DNA of 35,244 bases from JAAYDK01 sp964543935. GTDB lineage: Bacteria > Spirochaetota > Spirochaetia > Sphaerochaetales > Sphaerochaetaceae. The translations under genes and the position numbers were made by a program. The stretch spans positions 1 through 35,244 of the forward strand of contig CAZJAK010000022.1 in the NCBI GenBank assembly GCA_964543935.1, read 5' to 3'. A model generated the notes under the pieces. The model searched no databases, was not told where the DNA came from, and saw nothing but the letters and a program-made list of their open reading frames with translations. This document shows, one piece after another, positions 1 to 8,235 of the stretch (positions are counted from its first letter, which is position 1; each line of letters begins with the position of its first letter).

Positions 1-667
1 GTCCATCCATTGCCAACTTCCCGGCTTTGGTGCCATCGTCAGGAACCTGGGGTGAGGCGGTCCCTCCGTGGGGGATGCACAAGAAAGCGGCTCCGCTGCC
101 TTCACTATGCAACACGCCGTCGACTATGGCTGTTCCACCCGAAACCGAGGAACTGACCAAAGCGCATCCGGCTGCGTCACCGAACAACACGCAGGTGTTG
201 CGGTCGCTCCAATCGGTGATGGCCGACAACTTTTCCGCTCCGACTACCAAGACATTGCGAAAATTCCCGCCCGCCACCATCCCGCGGGCGATCTCGACCG
301 CGTAAATGAAGCCGGTACACCCGGCGCTGATGTCGAACGCTGCAATCGGTGGAAGGCCCAGCTTGGCTTGGATGACACAAGCGGTCGATGGAAAGCCAGG
401 GTAATCCTGCGTGGCCGTGGCAACGATGAGCCCATCGACGCACGAAAGGTCTGTTTTGAAGCGGGCCATCATGTCGTTGACCGCAGCGACCGCCAAGTCG
501 CTGGTGGCGACACCGTCGTCGGCGATATGGCGCGAACCTATTCCGGTATGGGAACGGATCCACTCGTCGCTCGTGTCCACCAGTTTGGCCAATTCATCGT
601 TGGTGACCCTTCGAGATGGAACATGGGCTCCGATAGCTGCAATACCCGCTAACATGGCTTCTTTCAT
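1..667 (-). CDS. fabH: 3-oxoacyl-ACP synthase III (FabH), 3' end cut by window edge
   Basis: Beta-ketoacyl-ACP synthase III condenses acetyl-CoA with malonyl-ACP to start type II fatty acid synthesis in the cytoplasm. Reading leftward, 222 codons are visible; the C-terminal third, which should hold the catalytic His and Asn, lies outside the window. The visible part has the family N-terminus (DTSDEWIRSHTGI, around residues 31-43) and the active-site cysteine in DISAGCTGF at Cys117 (codon 317-319). I start it at the ATG at 665-667 because AGGAG (676-680) lies 8 nt upstream; a second in-frame ATG four codons later is possible. It faces the accBCDA operon, whose product malonyl-CoA feeds this enzyme via malonyl-ACP, so shared regulation is plausible. 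The family call is firm; the fatty-acid role is inferred from the neighbours. Confidence 0.95.
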   Translation of the reverse strand, partial: MKEAMLAGIAAIGAHVPSRRVTNDELAKLVDTSDEWIRSHTGIGSRHIADDGVATSDLAVAAVNDMMARFKTDLSCVDGLIVATATQDYPGFPSTACVIQAKLGLPPIAAFDISAGCTGFIYAVEIARGMVAGGNFRNVLVVGAEKLSAITDWSDRNTCVLFGDAAGCALVSSSVSGGTAIVDGVLHSEGSGAAFLCIPHGGTASPQVPDDGTKAGKLAMDG

Positions 668-732
668 CCGCCGTTCTCCTTACATTTACCGGGCGACGTC
701 CCTGTGATACCGGGATCGCTTAGGCCTTCTTT

Positions 733-760
733 ATTATTACATTTCTCGATTTTTTGTCAA
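733..760 (-). promoter_or_regulatory. Predicted sigma70-type promoter for fabH
   Basis: On the minus strand a perfect TTGACA (-35, 760-755) is followed after 16 bp by AATAAT (-10, 738-733; 5 of 6 matches). This puts the transcript start near 726 and leaves a leader of about 60 nt before the fabH ATG. Prediction from consensus matches only. Confidence 0.55.
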
Positions 761-767
761 TATTGAC
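756..767. promoter_or_regulatory. 12-bp perfect palindrome between divergent -35 boxes
   Basis: GTCAATATTGAC is perfectly self-complementary and covers most of both -35 elements of the fabH and acc promoters. It could be an operator controlling both sides, or simply the result of two TTGAC boxes placed back to back with a TA between them. It does not resemble the FapR site as I remember it. Confidence 0.45.
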
Positions 768-791
768 TAATTGCGGTATTGTTGGTACCAT
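763..791 (+). promoter_or_regulatory. Predicted sigma70-type promoter for accB-accC-accDA
   Basis: TTGACT (763-768) and TACCAT (786-791) are separated by exactly 17 bp, placing transcription start near 798 and giving a leader of about 37 nt before accB. Its -35 box lies two bases from the fabH -35 box on the other strand. Confidence 0.6.
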
Positions 792-834
792 GATCACATC
801 CGGCCCATAGTCACCGTTAAATAGAGGTATCAGT

Positions 835-1260
835 ATGGACAACATGGATTTGCATACAATATTGACCGAGTTTGAACGTAGCTCGCTTGCCGAATTGGAG
901 CTTACCTGTGCTGCCTACACCATCAAGCTCAAACGCTCGGTGAAAAGCGAGAATCCGGGTGTATGCGCGATCGCTGCACCTGCACCCATCGACCAAAAGC
1001 ATGTCGAGAAACCCAGCGGGACCACCATCATCACATCCCCGATCGTCGGAACGTTCTACCTGACGCCGGCACCGGATGCGCCACCGTATGTCGAAATCGG
1101 CGACCATGTCGAGACAGGTGCTGTCATGTGCACGATCGAAGCCATGAAGATGATGAACCAGTTGGAAGCCGAGTATCCTTGCGAAATCGTCACCGTCCTT
1201 GCCCCACAAGGCTCGCTGGTCGAGTTCGGCCAACCGCTGTTCGAGGTCAAACGGAGATGA
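835..1260 (+). CDS. accB: Biotin carboxyl carrier protein of acetyl-CoA carboxylase
   Basis: AccB carries the biotin that shuttles carboxyl groups from biotin carboxylase to the carboxyltransferase in the first committed step of fatty acid synthesis. The protein is 141 aa. Residues 1-40 form a helical N-terminal part, 41-65 an Ala/Pro-containing linker, and 66-140 the biotinyl domain. The biotin attachment motif EAMKM is intact with the target lysine at Lys105. The start ATG at 835 has GAGG at 824-827, 7 nt upstream; an in-frame ATG at 844 lacks equally good spacing. The stop overlaps the accC start by 4 bp (ATGA), indicating translational coupling. Family and role are secure. Confidence 0.96.
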   Translation: MDNMDLHTILTEFERSSLAELELTCAAYTIKLKRSVKSENPGVCAIAAPAPIDQKHVEKPSGTTIITSPIVGTFYLTPAPDAPPYVEIGDHVETGAVMCTIEAMKMMNQLEAEYPCEIVTVLAPQGSLVEFGQPLFEVKRR

Positions 1261-2600
1261 TCGGTTCATTGCTCATCGCCAACCGCGGAGAAATCGCGGT
1301 ACGCATCATCCGGACTTGCCGCGACATGGGCATCAGGACGGTGGCCGTACATTCCACCGCCGACCGCAATGCCATGCATGTGCGCATGGCGGACCGCTCG
1401 GTCTGCATCGGTGGGCCGAGGAGTTCGGACAGTTACCTGAATGCAGCCAACATCATCGGTGCGGCTTGCCTGACCCGTTGCGACGCCATTCATCCCGGAG
1501 TCGGTTTCTTGTCGGAAAATGCTGCTTTCGCCCGTGCCGTCGAAGAAGCCGGGTTGATCTTCATCGGTCCAAAACCAGCCACCATTGCGCTGCTCGGCGA
1601 TAAGATCGCCGCCAAGAAGGTAGCCAAGGAGGCTGGATTGGCCACCACTCCCGGTAGCGACGGGCCGCTGGAAACGCTCGAGTCCGCCTTGGAAGTCGCC
1701 CGGACGATCGGTTATCCCGTGTTGCTCAAAGCCGCCGCCGGCGGCGGCGGGCGTGGCATGCGGATCGTCAACAATCCTGAACAGATGCCGGACGCCTTCG
1801 CAACCGCCACCAGGGAAGCCCGCTCGTTTTTCGCCGACGGGACCTTGTTGCTCGAACGCTGCCTGATCGACCCCAAACATGTCGAGGTGCAAGTGCTGGC
1901 CGACAGCCATGGGAATGTCGTCCATGTGGGAAATCGCGACTGCAGTGTGCAAAAACACCATCAGAAATTGATTGAAGAGAGCCCGAGTGCGGCCCTCGAT
2001 GCCGCTATGGCGACAGCCATGGGCGAGGCTGCCACACGGTTGTTCGGCCGGCTGGGGTACAGAGGGGCCGGCACCGTCGAATTTCTCGTCCATGAAGGCT
2101 CGTTCTGGTTCATGGAGGTCAATGCCCGCTTGCAGGTCGAACATCCGGTCACCGAGGCGGTCGCCGCACTGGACCTCGTCCGCGAACAGATAGTGGTGGC
2201 GTCGGGGCAACCACTCGAAATAAGGCAATCGGACATCCATCTGGCAGGCCATGCCTTGGAATGTCGCATCAATGCATCGGGTACGGGCAAGATCAGCCAT
2301 CTCGAACTGCCGGCCGGCCCGATGGTCCGGGTCGACACCCATATCGCCCAAGGATTCGAAGTCAGCCCGTACTACGATCACTTGTTGGCGAAAATCATCG
2401 TCCACACCCCGACGCGCAATCAGAGCATCGCCACCATGCACCGGGCCTTGGGAGAACTCGTAATCCAAGGGGTCGACACCAACCGCGACGAACAGTTGGC
2501 CATCATCGGGTCGGCCCCGTTCAGGTCGGGACGCTTCGGCACCGGGCTGTATACCCGCCTGGGACTCGGTGGCGCACTTCACACGGGAGCACAAGATTGA
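1257..2600 (+). CDS. accC: Biotin carboxylase subunit of acetyl-CoA carboxylase
   Basis: AccC uses ATP and bicarbonate to carboxylate the biotin on AccB. The protein is 447 aa, the normal length for a stand-alone biotin carboxylase. It begins with the typical MIGSLLIANRGEIAVRI block. The ATP-grasp glycine loop KAAAGGGGRGM lies at about 158-168, followed by the conserved GNRDCSVQKHHQKLIEESPS and EVNARLQVEHPVTEA segments that hold the ATP and bicarbonate site. The ATG at 1257 overlaps the accB stop. The same reading frame is open upstream to position 963, but that part overlaps accB and does not look like AccC, so the internal ATG is the real start. It is followed almost directly by accDA. Very high confidence. 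Confidence 0.97.
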   Translation: MIGSLLIANRGEIAVRIIRTCRDMGIRTVAVHSTADRNAMHVRMADRSVCIGGPRSSDSYLNAANIIGAACLTRCDAIHPGVGFLSENAAFARAVEEAGLIFIGPKPATIALLGDKIAAKKVAKEAGLATTPGSDGPLETLESALEVARTIGYPVLLKAAAGGGGRGMRIVNNPEQMPDAFATATREARSFFADGTLLLERCLIDPKHVEVQVLADSHGNVVHVGNRDCSVQKHHQKLIEESPSAALDAAMATAMGEAATRLFGRLGYRGAGTVEFLVHEGSFWFMEVNARLQVEHPVTEAVAALDLVREQIVVASGQPLEIRQSDIHLAGHALECRINASGTGKISHLELPAGPMVRVDTHIAQGFEVSPYYDHLLAKIIVHTPTRNQSIATMHRALGELVIQGVDTNRDEQLAIIGSAPFRSGRFGTGLYTRLGLGGALHTGAQD

Positions 2601-2601
2601 T

Positions 2602-4431
2602 ATGAATACCAAACAGCCCAACCAAGAGACACCCTCCACTTGCCCGGTCTGCGAAATGAATGCGGCACATCCGGTGGCATTGGATGCCGCGTGCACCTGT
2701 CCATCATGCGGGTACCACAGCCGGCTCGACATCCGCCGCAGGATCGCATCGATAGCCGACGAAGGGACATTCGAAGAATTCAGCGCCACGATGCAATCAC
2801 TCAATCCCATCGGATTGCAAGGCTATGCCGAGAAGTTGTTGCAAAACCAACGGCAATCGGAGCTTTCCGATGCCGTGGTGACGGGCCGATGCACAATCGA
2901 CGGGCACAGCGTCGTACTGGCGGTCATGTCGTTCCAGTTCATGGGTGGTTCGATGGGCTCGGTGGTCGGTGAAAAGATCACCCAAGCGATGTTCACCGGC
3001 GCCATGGAGGAACGAGCGGTCATCATCTTTACGGCCTCTGGTGGAGCGAGGATGCAGGAAGGCATCTTTTCGTTGATGCAGATGGCCAAGACTTCCAGCG
3101 CCGCCGCCTTGTTGGACAAGACCGGCACCCCGTTGTTCATCGTGTTGACCGACCCGACCACGGGAGGGGTGACCGCTTCGTTCGCCATGTTGGGCGACGT
3201 CATCTTGGCGGAACCGGGAGCCCTCATCGGTTTCGCCGGGCCCCGCGTGATCGAAGGAACCATCAAGCAACGCCTGCCCGGCAATTTCCAACGCTCCGAA
3301 TTCCAACTTGAGAAGGGCTTCGTCGACGCCGTCGTTCCCCGCTCTGAACTGAAACAGACCTTGGCATACCTGCTCGCCACCCATACCCTGTCCCATTCAG
3401 CGGCAACGGCCCGGCAGCGCCAAGCAGCCGATGTGCAACGGGATCTCCTGCGGGCCGCTGAATCGTCTACCACTACGATGCCCGCTACAACCCTCCAAGA
3501 AGATTTAGACAAACTCAAAGCCTCCATCGGAGCCATCGAAAAGTTGGCGGGAAGCAACCAACCACCGATTGAACGCACGAGTTGGGATTGTGTCCTGCTG
3601 GCCCGCCAACAAGGCCGACCCGGTACGCTGACCTACATCGACCTGATGTGCGACCGGTTCTTCGAAGTGCACGGTGACCGGCTATTTGCCGACGATCCGG
3701 CCATGGTTGGAGGCATAGGGCTGATCGCCGGACGGCCGGTGACCATCATCGGCAACCGTAAGGGCACCAACCTGAAAGACAACGTCATCCGCAACTACGG
3801 CATGAGCAATCCCGAAGGGTATCGCAAAGCCCTCAGATTGGCCAAGCAAGCCGAGAAATTCCACCGGCCGGTCATCTGTTTCATCGACACACCTGGAGCC
3901 TATCCCGGCTTGGGCTCGGAGGAACGGGGTATTGGCGAAGCCATCGCCCGCAACCTGCGCGAATTCTCGGTCTTGCGCACACCCGTGTTGTGCTTTGTCA
4001 TCGGCGAAGGGGGCAGCGGCGGTGCTTTGGGTATCGGAGTGGGCGACAAGCAATACATGCTGGAGAATGCGGTCTATTCGGTGATCACTCCCGAAGGATT
4101 TGCCTCGATCTTGTTGCGCGACCCGTCCAAAGCCCGCGAAGCTGCCGAGACTATGAAAATCACGGCCAGGGACCTCAAACGGTTCGGAATCATCCACGAC
4201 ATCATCGCCGAAGCACCCGGGGGTGCCCATACCGACCCCGCCTTCACGGCCGCATTGATCAAACAGACCATCGTACGGGACCTGGAGGTGTTGTGCTCCA
4301 AGGATCCCGACACGCTGGTCCGCTACAGGATAAAGAAAATCAGGGGAATTGGATCGTTCGAAGGATCGAGCAACTGGTGGGAACCGTTGCTGCAGGTGTT
4401 CGGCAAAGTCGATCGCGAACAATCCTACTGA
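2602..4431 (+). CDS. accDA: Fused acetyl-CoA carboxylase carboxyltransferase, beta-alpha (AccD-AccA)
   Basis: One 609-aa chain carries both carboxyltransferase subunits, which move the carboxyl group from biotin to acetyl-CoA to make malonyl-CoA. Residues 1-290 are AccD-like, with a zinc ribbon Cys14-x2-Cys17-x15-Cys33-x2-Cys36 followed by the MGGSMGSVVGEKI and SGGARMQEG crotonase-type segments. A short helical linker (about 290-320) leads to an AccA domain with HGDRLFADDPAMVGGIG, FIDTPGAYPG and GEGGSGGALGIGVGD. Most bacteria encode AccA and AccD separately, though fusions are known. I prefer the ATG at 2602, 1 nt after the accC stop with GGGAG at 2585-2589; a GTG at 2569 would overlap accC by 32 bp. 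The stop overlaps the convergent gene by 7 bp. Confidence 0.95.
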   Translation: MNTKQPNQETPSTCPVCEMNAAHPVALDAACTCPSCGYHSRLDIRRRIASIADEGTFEEFSATMQSLNPIGLQGYAEKLLQNQRQSELSDAVVTGRCTIDGHSVVLAVMSFQFMGGSMGSVVGEKITQAMFTGAMEERAVIIFTASGGARMQEGIFSLMQMAKTSSAAALLDKTGTPLFIVLTDPTTGGVTASFAMLGDVILAEPGALIGFAGPRVIEGTIKQRLPGNFQRSEFQLEKGFVDAVVPRSELKQTLAYLLATHTLSHSAATARQRQAADVQRDLLRAAESSTTTMPATTLQEDLDKLKASIGAIEKLAGSNQPPIERTSWDCVLLARQQGRPGTLTYIDLMCDRFFEVHGDRLFADDPAMVGGIGLIAGRPVTIIGNRKGTNLKDNVIRNYGMSNPEGYRKALRLAKQAEKFHRPVICFIDTPGAYPGLGSEERGIGEAIARNLREFSVLRTPVLCFVIGEGGSGGALGIGVGDKQYMLENAVYSVITPEGFASILLRDPSKAREAAETMKITARDLKRFGIIHDIIAEAPGGAHTDPAFTAALIKQTIVRDLEVLCSKDPDTLVRYRIKKIRGIGSFEGSSNWWEPLLQVFGKVDREQSY

Positions 4432-5519
4432 CGCTTGAAGGAACGCACGGCCTCACCGTCTTTGGTATGACCGCGCAGCACCCATTTGCGGGCATGGTTG
4501 TCCAGTTCGGCATAGAGGTGCGAAAACTTGTCCGACTCGGGCAAACCTTTGAAGAGGATGCCATACTCCTGCAACAACCCGAGGGCATCGTCCATTCCCG
4601 TATCGGCGATGCATACATCGGCGAGATCGGCCATCAAATCGTCGAAATCCTCACCACCCGGCAAATCATACTCCGACAAAAACGACCGCATCGCTTGGGC
4701 AGCGGGAGAACTCTCGTCGTAGGGATCGGTGAAGAACGAGCGCAATTCTTGGCGCGAAGGGACATAATACGGAATGTCCTTCACATTGGACAAGAATTCC
4801 TCCACCGCCTCGTAGGTCTCGAAATAGGAGGAGACGATGTATTCGTTCTCGTACCAAAACGAATACCACGAGAAGGTAAGCACCGCCAACTCATCCCCGG
4901 CCGACGCAGGAGTCAGCCGCTCGACTTCGTAGCGGTTCCACACGTTGGAAAATTGATCAATGTCCAACACTCCATACAAATTGGTCAGCGAGATGGCGTA
5001 TCCGGCGATGCGTTGGTGGAATTCGGCGGCCTTGAGCAACGCCTCGAAATCCAACTCGGCCAAGATGTCGGCAAAGACTCGGGGCAACACGAGCGTATAG
5101 GTACCGCCAGTGTCGAACACCATCAGGTACCCGAGGTTGTGGCTGTGGGAGATGTCGCGGTACAACAGCTCGTCCTTGGCGACGGTCAAACGGGTGTCCC
5201 CGCCAAAACGACGTAAAAAATGCAGGTTGACAACGGGCAGGTAAAACACCAAGTCGGCGAACGAGCGCACCACTGCCTGACTGACATGTTCGACCAGTTG
5301 GGCTTTGCCCGACGAGGATTTGATGTCGACCAACAGGTCCTGAGCCAAATCTTTGAGCAGGTCGCGTTTGAGGCGCCCCAAGCCCTCGCTCAACGATTCA
5401 GTGACCTTGCCCGGCAACACGCACAAAGCGAGCAATTCGCTATTGTGCTCGTTGGGGATGTCCCAGGAATCGAGAAACACCTGTTCATCGAACACCCGGC
5501 GATCGGTCATTTCCTGCAT
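4425..5519 (-). CDS. Protein of unknown function, 364 aa
   Basis: I do not recognise a family. The protein is acidic and probably cytoplasmic: there is no signal peptide or clear membrane segment. It has alternating helical and hydrophobic stretches, an aromatic-rich patch around FSWYSFWYENEY, and an acidic C-terminal third (GGEDFDDLMADLADV) that ends in a basic tail. The start is the ATG at 5517-5519 because AGGAGG at 5529-5534 sits 9 nt upstream; the frame is open 29 codons further but without a ribosome-binding site. It lies 77 bp downstream of the DUF4954 gene on the same strand, so the two may be co-transcribed. Its stop interlocks with the accDA stop in a 7-bp tail-to-tail overlap. Coding status is well supported by length, ribosome-binding site and packing; function is unknown. 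Confidence 0.8.
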   Translation of the reverse strand: MQEMTDRRVFDEQVFLDSWDIPNEHNSELLALCVLPGKVTESLSEGLGRLKRDLLKDLAQDLLVDIKSSSGKAQLVEHVSQAVVRSFADLVFYLPVVNLHFLRRFGGDTRLTVAKDELLYRDISHSHNLGYLMVFDTGGTYTLVLPRVFADILAELDFEALLKAAEFHQRIAGYAISLTNLYGVLDIDQFSNVWNRYEVERLTPASAGDELAVLTFSWYSFWYENEYIVSSYFETYEAVEEFLSNVKDIPYYVPSRQELRSFFTDPYDESSPAAQAMRSFLSEYDLPGGEDFDDLMADLADVCIADTGMDDALGLLQEYGILFKGLPESDKFSHLYAELDNHARKWVLRGHTKDGEAVRSFKRQ

Positions 5520-5586
5520 CGCGTGTCGCCTCCTTCCTTCATGAATATACCATAGCTGGCCTGCATCGAGAAGGGTTGACAGGGAC

Positions 5587-5604
5587 GGGGCTCCGTTTAG
5601 CCCC
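5587..5604 (-). other. GC stem-loop spanning the DUF4954 gene stop codon
   Basis: GGGGCT (5587-5592) and AGCCCC (5599-5604) form a 6-bp stem with a 6-nt loop over the TAA stop of the leftward gene. No T-run follows on the minus strand, so it is not a convincing intrinsic terminator. It may stabilise the upstream mRNA or mean nothing. Confidence 0.3.
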
Positions 5605-7822
5605 ACTGGGAGTATGTGTTCACCAATACTTGAAAAGCATTCATCCTCAAGCGGCTTTCCTTGACGAATTGGGCTTCCTCAGGTTTGCCAAGCACCGCCG
5701 CCATCTCCTCATCGTTGCGATAGGTGCTGTGCCTGAACGAATCCTCAAAGTCCTTCTTGCGGGTTTTGTACACTTCGGCGGCATTCACATCGCACAATGA
5801 GGCGAATGATGTCATGAAGTGGCTCCACGACTGGCCATCCAATGGTTTGCCCTCCAACCGCTGCAACACCACCAAGGCGTTGAGGGCTTTGATGGTGGCG
5901 TAGTCGTTCCACCACCTATCATAGACAGCATGGACTGCTTGCCATGAACCGACCGAGCCCTCCTCGATGTCGGCAATCAAACGTTTCACCAGCCGTTCGG
6001 ACACTATCTGTCCACCCATGTTCACGAACGGTCCCGACACAGCCTCCCTGAGCATCGGCTCTTGCCCCATCCTTTCCTCAAGGGCGCCTAGCGTGGCCCG
6101 GGGTGTGGCCCCGTTGGATTGGCTGTGCAGATAAGACAACAACGTACGCCCGCAGGCGAACAGCACCATTTCGCGATACGCGCGATAGGCTTCCGAAACC
6201 TTATGGATGCGCGAGGGAACGGTCGAACGTTCCAACGTGGTGGTCACGACCGCGAACGGCAGGCCGTCGGGGTGTTCCTCCAACAACCGTTTTCCATAAG
6301 CGGCCAAGCCTTCTTGACTGGGATCGACCGGTACGGTGGGAACCTCGCTGGCCAATGCGGATTGCCCTGTCCATACTTCCAACAAGTGCATGCCGTGTTC
6401 GATGCTTTCGAGGATGTCGGGGGCAAGATAATCGGTCTCGATGTGCTGCACCGCGATTTTCCGCTTGTCACGGTTATGGAACTTCCAGTCGTTGCGTTCC
6501 AAAGCATACCGGTTGTACATCCACCAGTAGGCCGGAATGACGATGAGGCAATGCTCCTGCTCACTGAACGAGACCAACGAGAACGGCAGCGGAATGTCCA
6601 TCTCGTTAGGATAACTGCCCTTGGTGACCATGGCGAACGGAGCGAAGCAACTGTTGTACTTGATGGTGCTCGACAATGCCGGCCAGAATCCCCGTCGGGC
6701 GATGAACTCGCCATCGTTGCCGCGGGTGTTGTGGTTGGAACCGATGTTGGCCCCGGCGGCCATGTTGGACTGGCCCTGCACCAACGCCGCGATGAGGAAG
6801 GAGTTGATGTGGTGCTGCTCGTGGAACGGGAACTCCAATGAGTTGAGTACCTCGCAGCACGAGATCGTCGAGTTGTCCCCCAGGACCGAGTTCAACAGGC
6901 GCGCCCCGTATTTGAGGTTGCTGTTGTTGCCCATCACGAACCGGACCGCCTTGACTCCGTAGAAGACATGGCAGCCATACCCGATGATGCCGTTGACCAA
7001 CTCCACCCCTTCGCCGATTTGCGATGGGGAGACGTCTTGCGACTTGATCGTGAGGTTCTTCAACTTGTTGGCGCCCTTGATGTAGGCATACGGACCGATG
7101 TTCACGTCCTTGATGACCCGGCAGGTCTTGATCACGGCGTGCTCGCCGATGACACCATAGCGTCCCCGGCGCAGGTCCTTGGTCTTGCCGGTCAGTTCAA
7201 CCAGCCGTTCCATCAAGCGCTTGTGCTCGCGATAGGTGCCCCACAACCATGCATCGGCGCAGATCAGGTCCTCGAACGGAAGCACCGAGCGCCCCTCGGC
7301 CTCGTTCATGACGCTGAGCCAAATGCGCACATCCTCGCTCTCGCCCTCCATGACCACTCCTGCCCCGGCTTTGCAGTGGTTGGTCGCATCCAGTTCGTCG
7401 ACCTCGCTGAGGATGCTCCCCTCGCCGATGATGTAGTGGGCCATATAGGCACAGCGGTGAATGGCGCAATGGCGGCCGATATCGCATGAGATGATGTGGC
7501 TGTCGCGGATGCCTTCCGGCAAGAGGAAGTCGTGGTATCCGACGACGTACGGTTCCATCGAACCGATCCGCACCAATCCGTAAAAGGCATTGTCCTTGAT
7601 CAAAGACACATCGAAGGGATCCTCGACCAAGACGCGGCTCCAGTCGGGGCAGACATTCCCTTGCTGTTCCAAGCGCAGGATTTCAGCGGGAGCAAGGTTC
7701 CTCCAGGTGCAACCCCATGCGGCAATTTGGCTGTCGCGCAGGTAGTATTCGTCAACACCCTCAGGCAGGTGGTCGCTTTCGATGAATGTGAACCCATAAG
7801 CGGAAAGCGGGATCCTCGGCAT
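5597..7822 (-). CDS. DUF4954 family protein, left-handed beta-helix (acyl/sugar-transferase-like)
   Basis: This 741-aa protein resembles the DUF4954 family, which I know from spirochaetes and Bacteroidetes. Residues about 85-370 contain hexapeptide-like turns typical of left-handed beta-helix acyltransferases and nucleotidyl-sugar enzymes, for example GIRDSHIISCDIGRHCAIHR and NIGPYAYIKGANKLKNLTIK. The remaining ~350 residues are mostly helical, with a conserved-looking block around NIGSNHNTRGNDGEF and PAYWWMYNRYALERNDWKF. A sugar- or acyl-modifying role is only inference from the fold. The start ATG at 7822 has AAGGAGA (about 7831-7837) upstream. It precedes the 364-aa unknown gene on the same strand and follows azlD by 83 bp. 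The family call is good; function is unknown. Confidence 0.8.
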   Translation of the reverse strand: MPRIPLSAYGFTFIESDHLPEGVDEYYLRDSQIAAWGCTWRNLAPAEILRLEQQGNVCPDWSRVLVEDPFDVSLIKDNAFYGLVRIGSMEPYVVGYHDFLLPEGIRDSHIISCDIGRHCAIHRCAYMAHYIIGEGSILSEVDELDATNHCKAGAGVVMEGESEDVRIWLSVMNEAEGRSVLPFEDLICADAWLWGTYREHKRLMERLVELTGKTKDLRRGRYGVIGEHAVIKTCRVIKDVNIGPYAYIKGANKLKNLTIKSQDVSPSQIGEGVELVNGIIGYGCHVFYGVKAVRFVMGNNSNLKYGARLLNSVLGDNSTISCCEVLNSLEFPFHEQHHINSFLIAALVQGQSNMAAGANIGSNHNTRGNDGEFIARRGFWPALSSTIKYNSCFAPFAMVTKGSYPNEMDIPLPFSLVSFSEQEHCLIVIPAYWWMYNRYALERNDWKFHNRDKRKIAVQHIETDYLAPDILESIEHGMHLLEVWTGQSALASEVPTVPVDPSQEGLAAYGKRLLEEHPDGLPFAVVTTTLERSTVPSRIHKVSEAYRAYREMVLFACGRTLLSYLHSQSNGATPRATLGALEERMGQEPMLREAVSGPFVNMGGQIVSERLVKRLIADIEEGSVGSWQAVHAVYDRWWNDYATIKALNALVVLQRLEGKPLDGQSWSHFMTSFASLCDVNAAEVYKTRKKDFEDSFRHSTYRNDEEMAAVLGKPEEAQFVKESRLRMNAFQVLVNTYSQWG

Positions 7823-7905
7823 GGCAAGCTTCTCCTTTCAGACGTCTGCATCATATATCCACACCTGGAGAGCCGCAAGAAAAATACCGGAAGTACCAAA
7901 CACTG

Positions 7906-8235
7906 TCACGCCAGGTTAAAATGGGTCAAAATCATGTATAACACCGTACCGGCCACGATACTTGCCAACACGTTGCGCCTCCATAGGTGGATGGCGGCGG
8001 TAAAGACGACGGCGATAAGCGATCCAATCCAGGTATGGACTTCCCCCGACCCGACATGGCGCAGGCAATACACCAACAAGGTGGCCATCACGGCAGCGGG
8101 AAGCACCGAGCCCAACGATTGTATCAAAGTAGGCACCTTGGTGCGGTTGCCGAACACTATGAACGGGGCCGAACGGACCGCGATAGTGACGGCAGCAGCT
8201 ATCACGACAGCCCGCAAGAGGTAGGTGTTTTCCAT
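7906..8235 (-). CDS. azlD: AzlD-type subunit of branched-chain amino acid exporter
   Basis: AzlD is the small membrane partner of AzlC; together they export branched-chain amino acids in characterised systems. The protein is 109 aa, the usual size, with about four hydrophobic helices and the family-typical IAVRSAPFIVFG segment near residues 18-29. The start ATG (8235-8233) overlaps the azlC stop by one base (TGATG), so translation is probably coupled. The frame is open further upstream, but that part overlaps azlC. The substrate is inferred from family and partner; other neutral amino acids are possible. Confidence 0.88.
   Translation of the reverse strand: MENTYLLRAVVIAAAVTIAVRSAPFIVFGNRTKVPTLIQSLGSVLPAAVMATLLVYCLRHVGSGEVHTWIGSLIAVVFTAAIHLWRRNVLASIVAGTVLYMILTHFNLA

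Noticed and set aside
1266..2810. A 514-codon open frame on the minus strand opposite accC
   Set aside because: It is the complement of a strongly supported accC-accDA region; its predicted protein is compositionally odd (Asp, Arg, Gln and Gly rich) and matches no family I know. GC-rich third positions leave few stops.
3990..5216. A 408-codon plus-strand frame crossing the accDA end and the unknown gene
   Set aside because: It overlaps accDA in another frame and the next gene antisense; the translation looks like frame shadow with many Arg/Gln/His and no motif.
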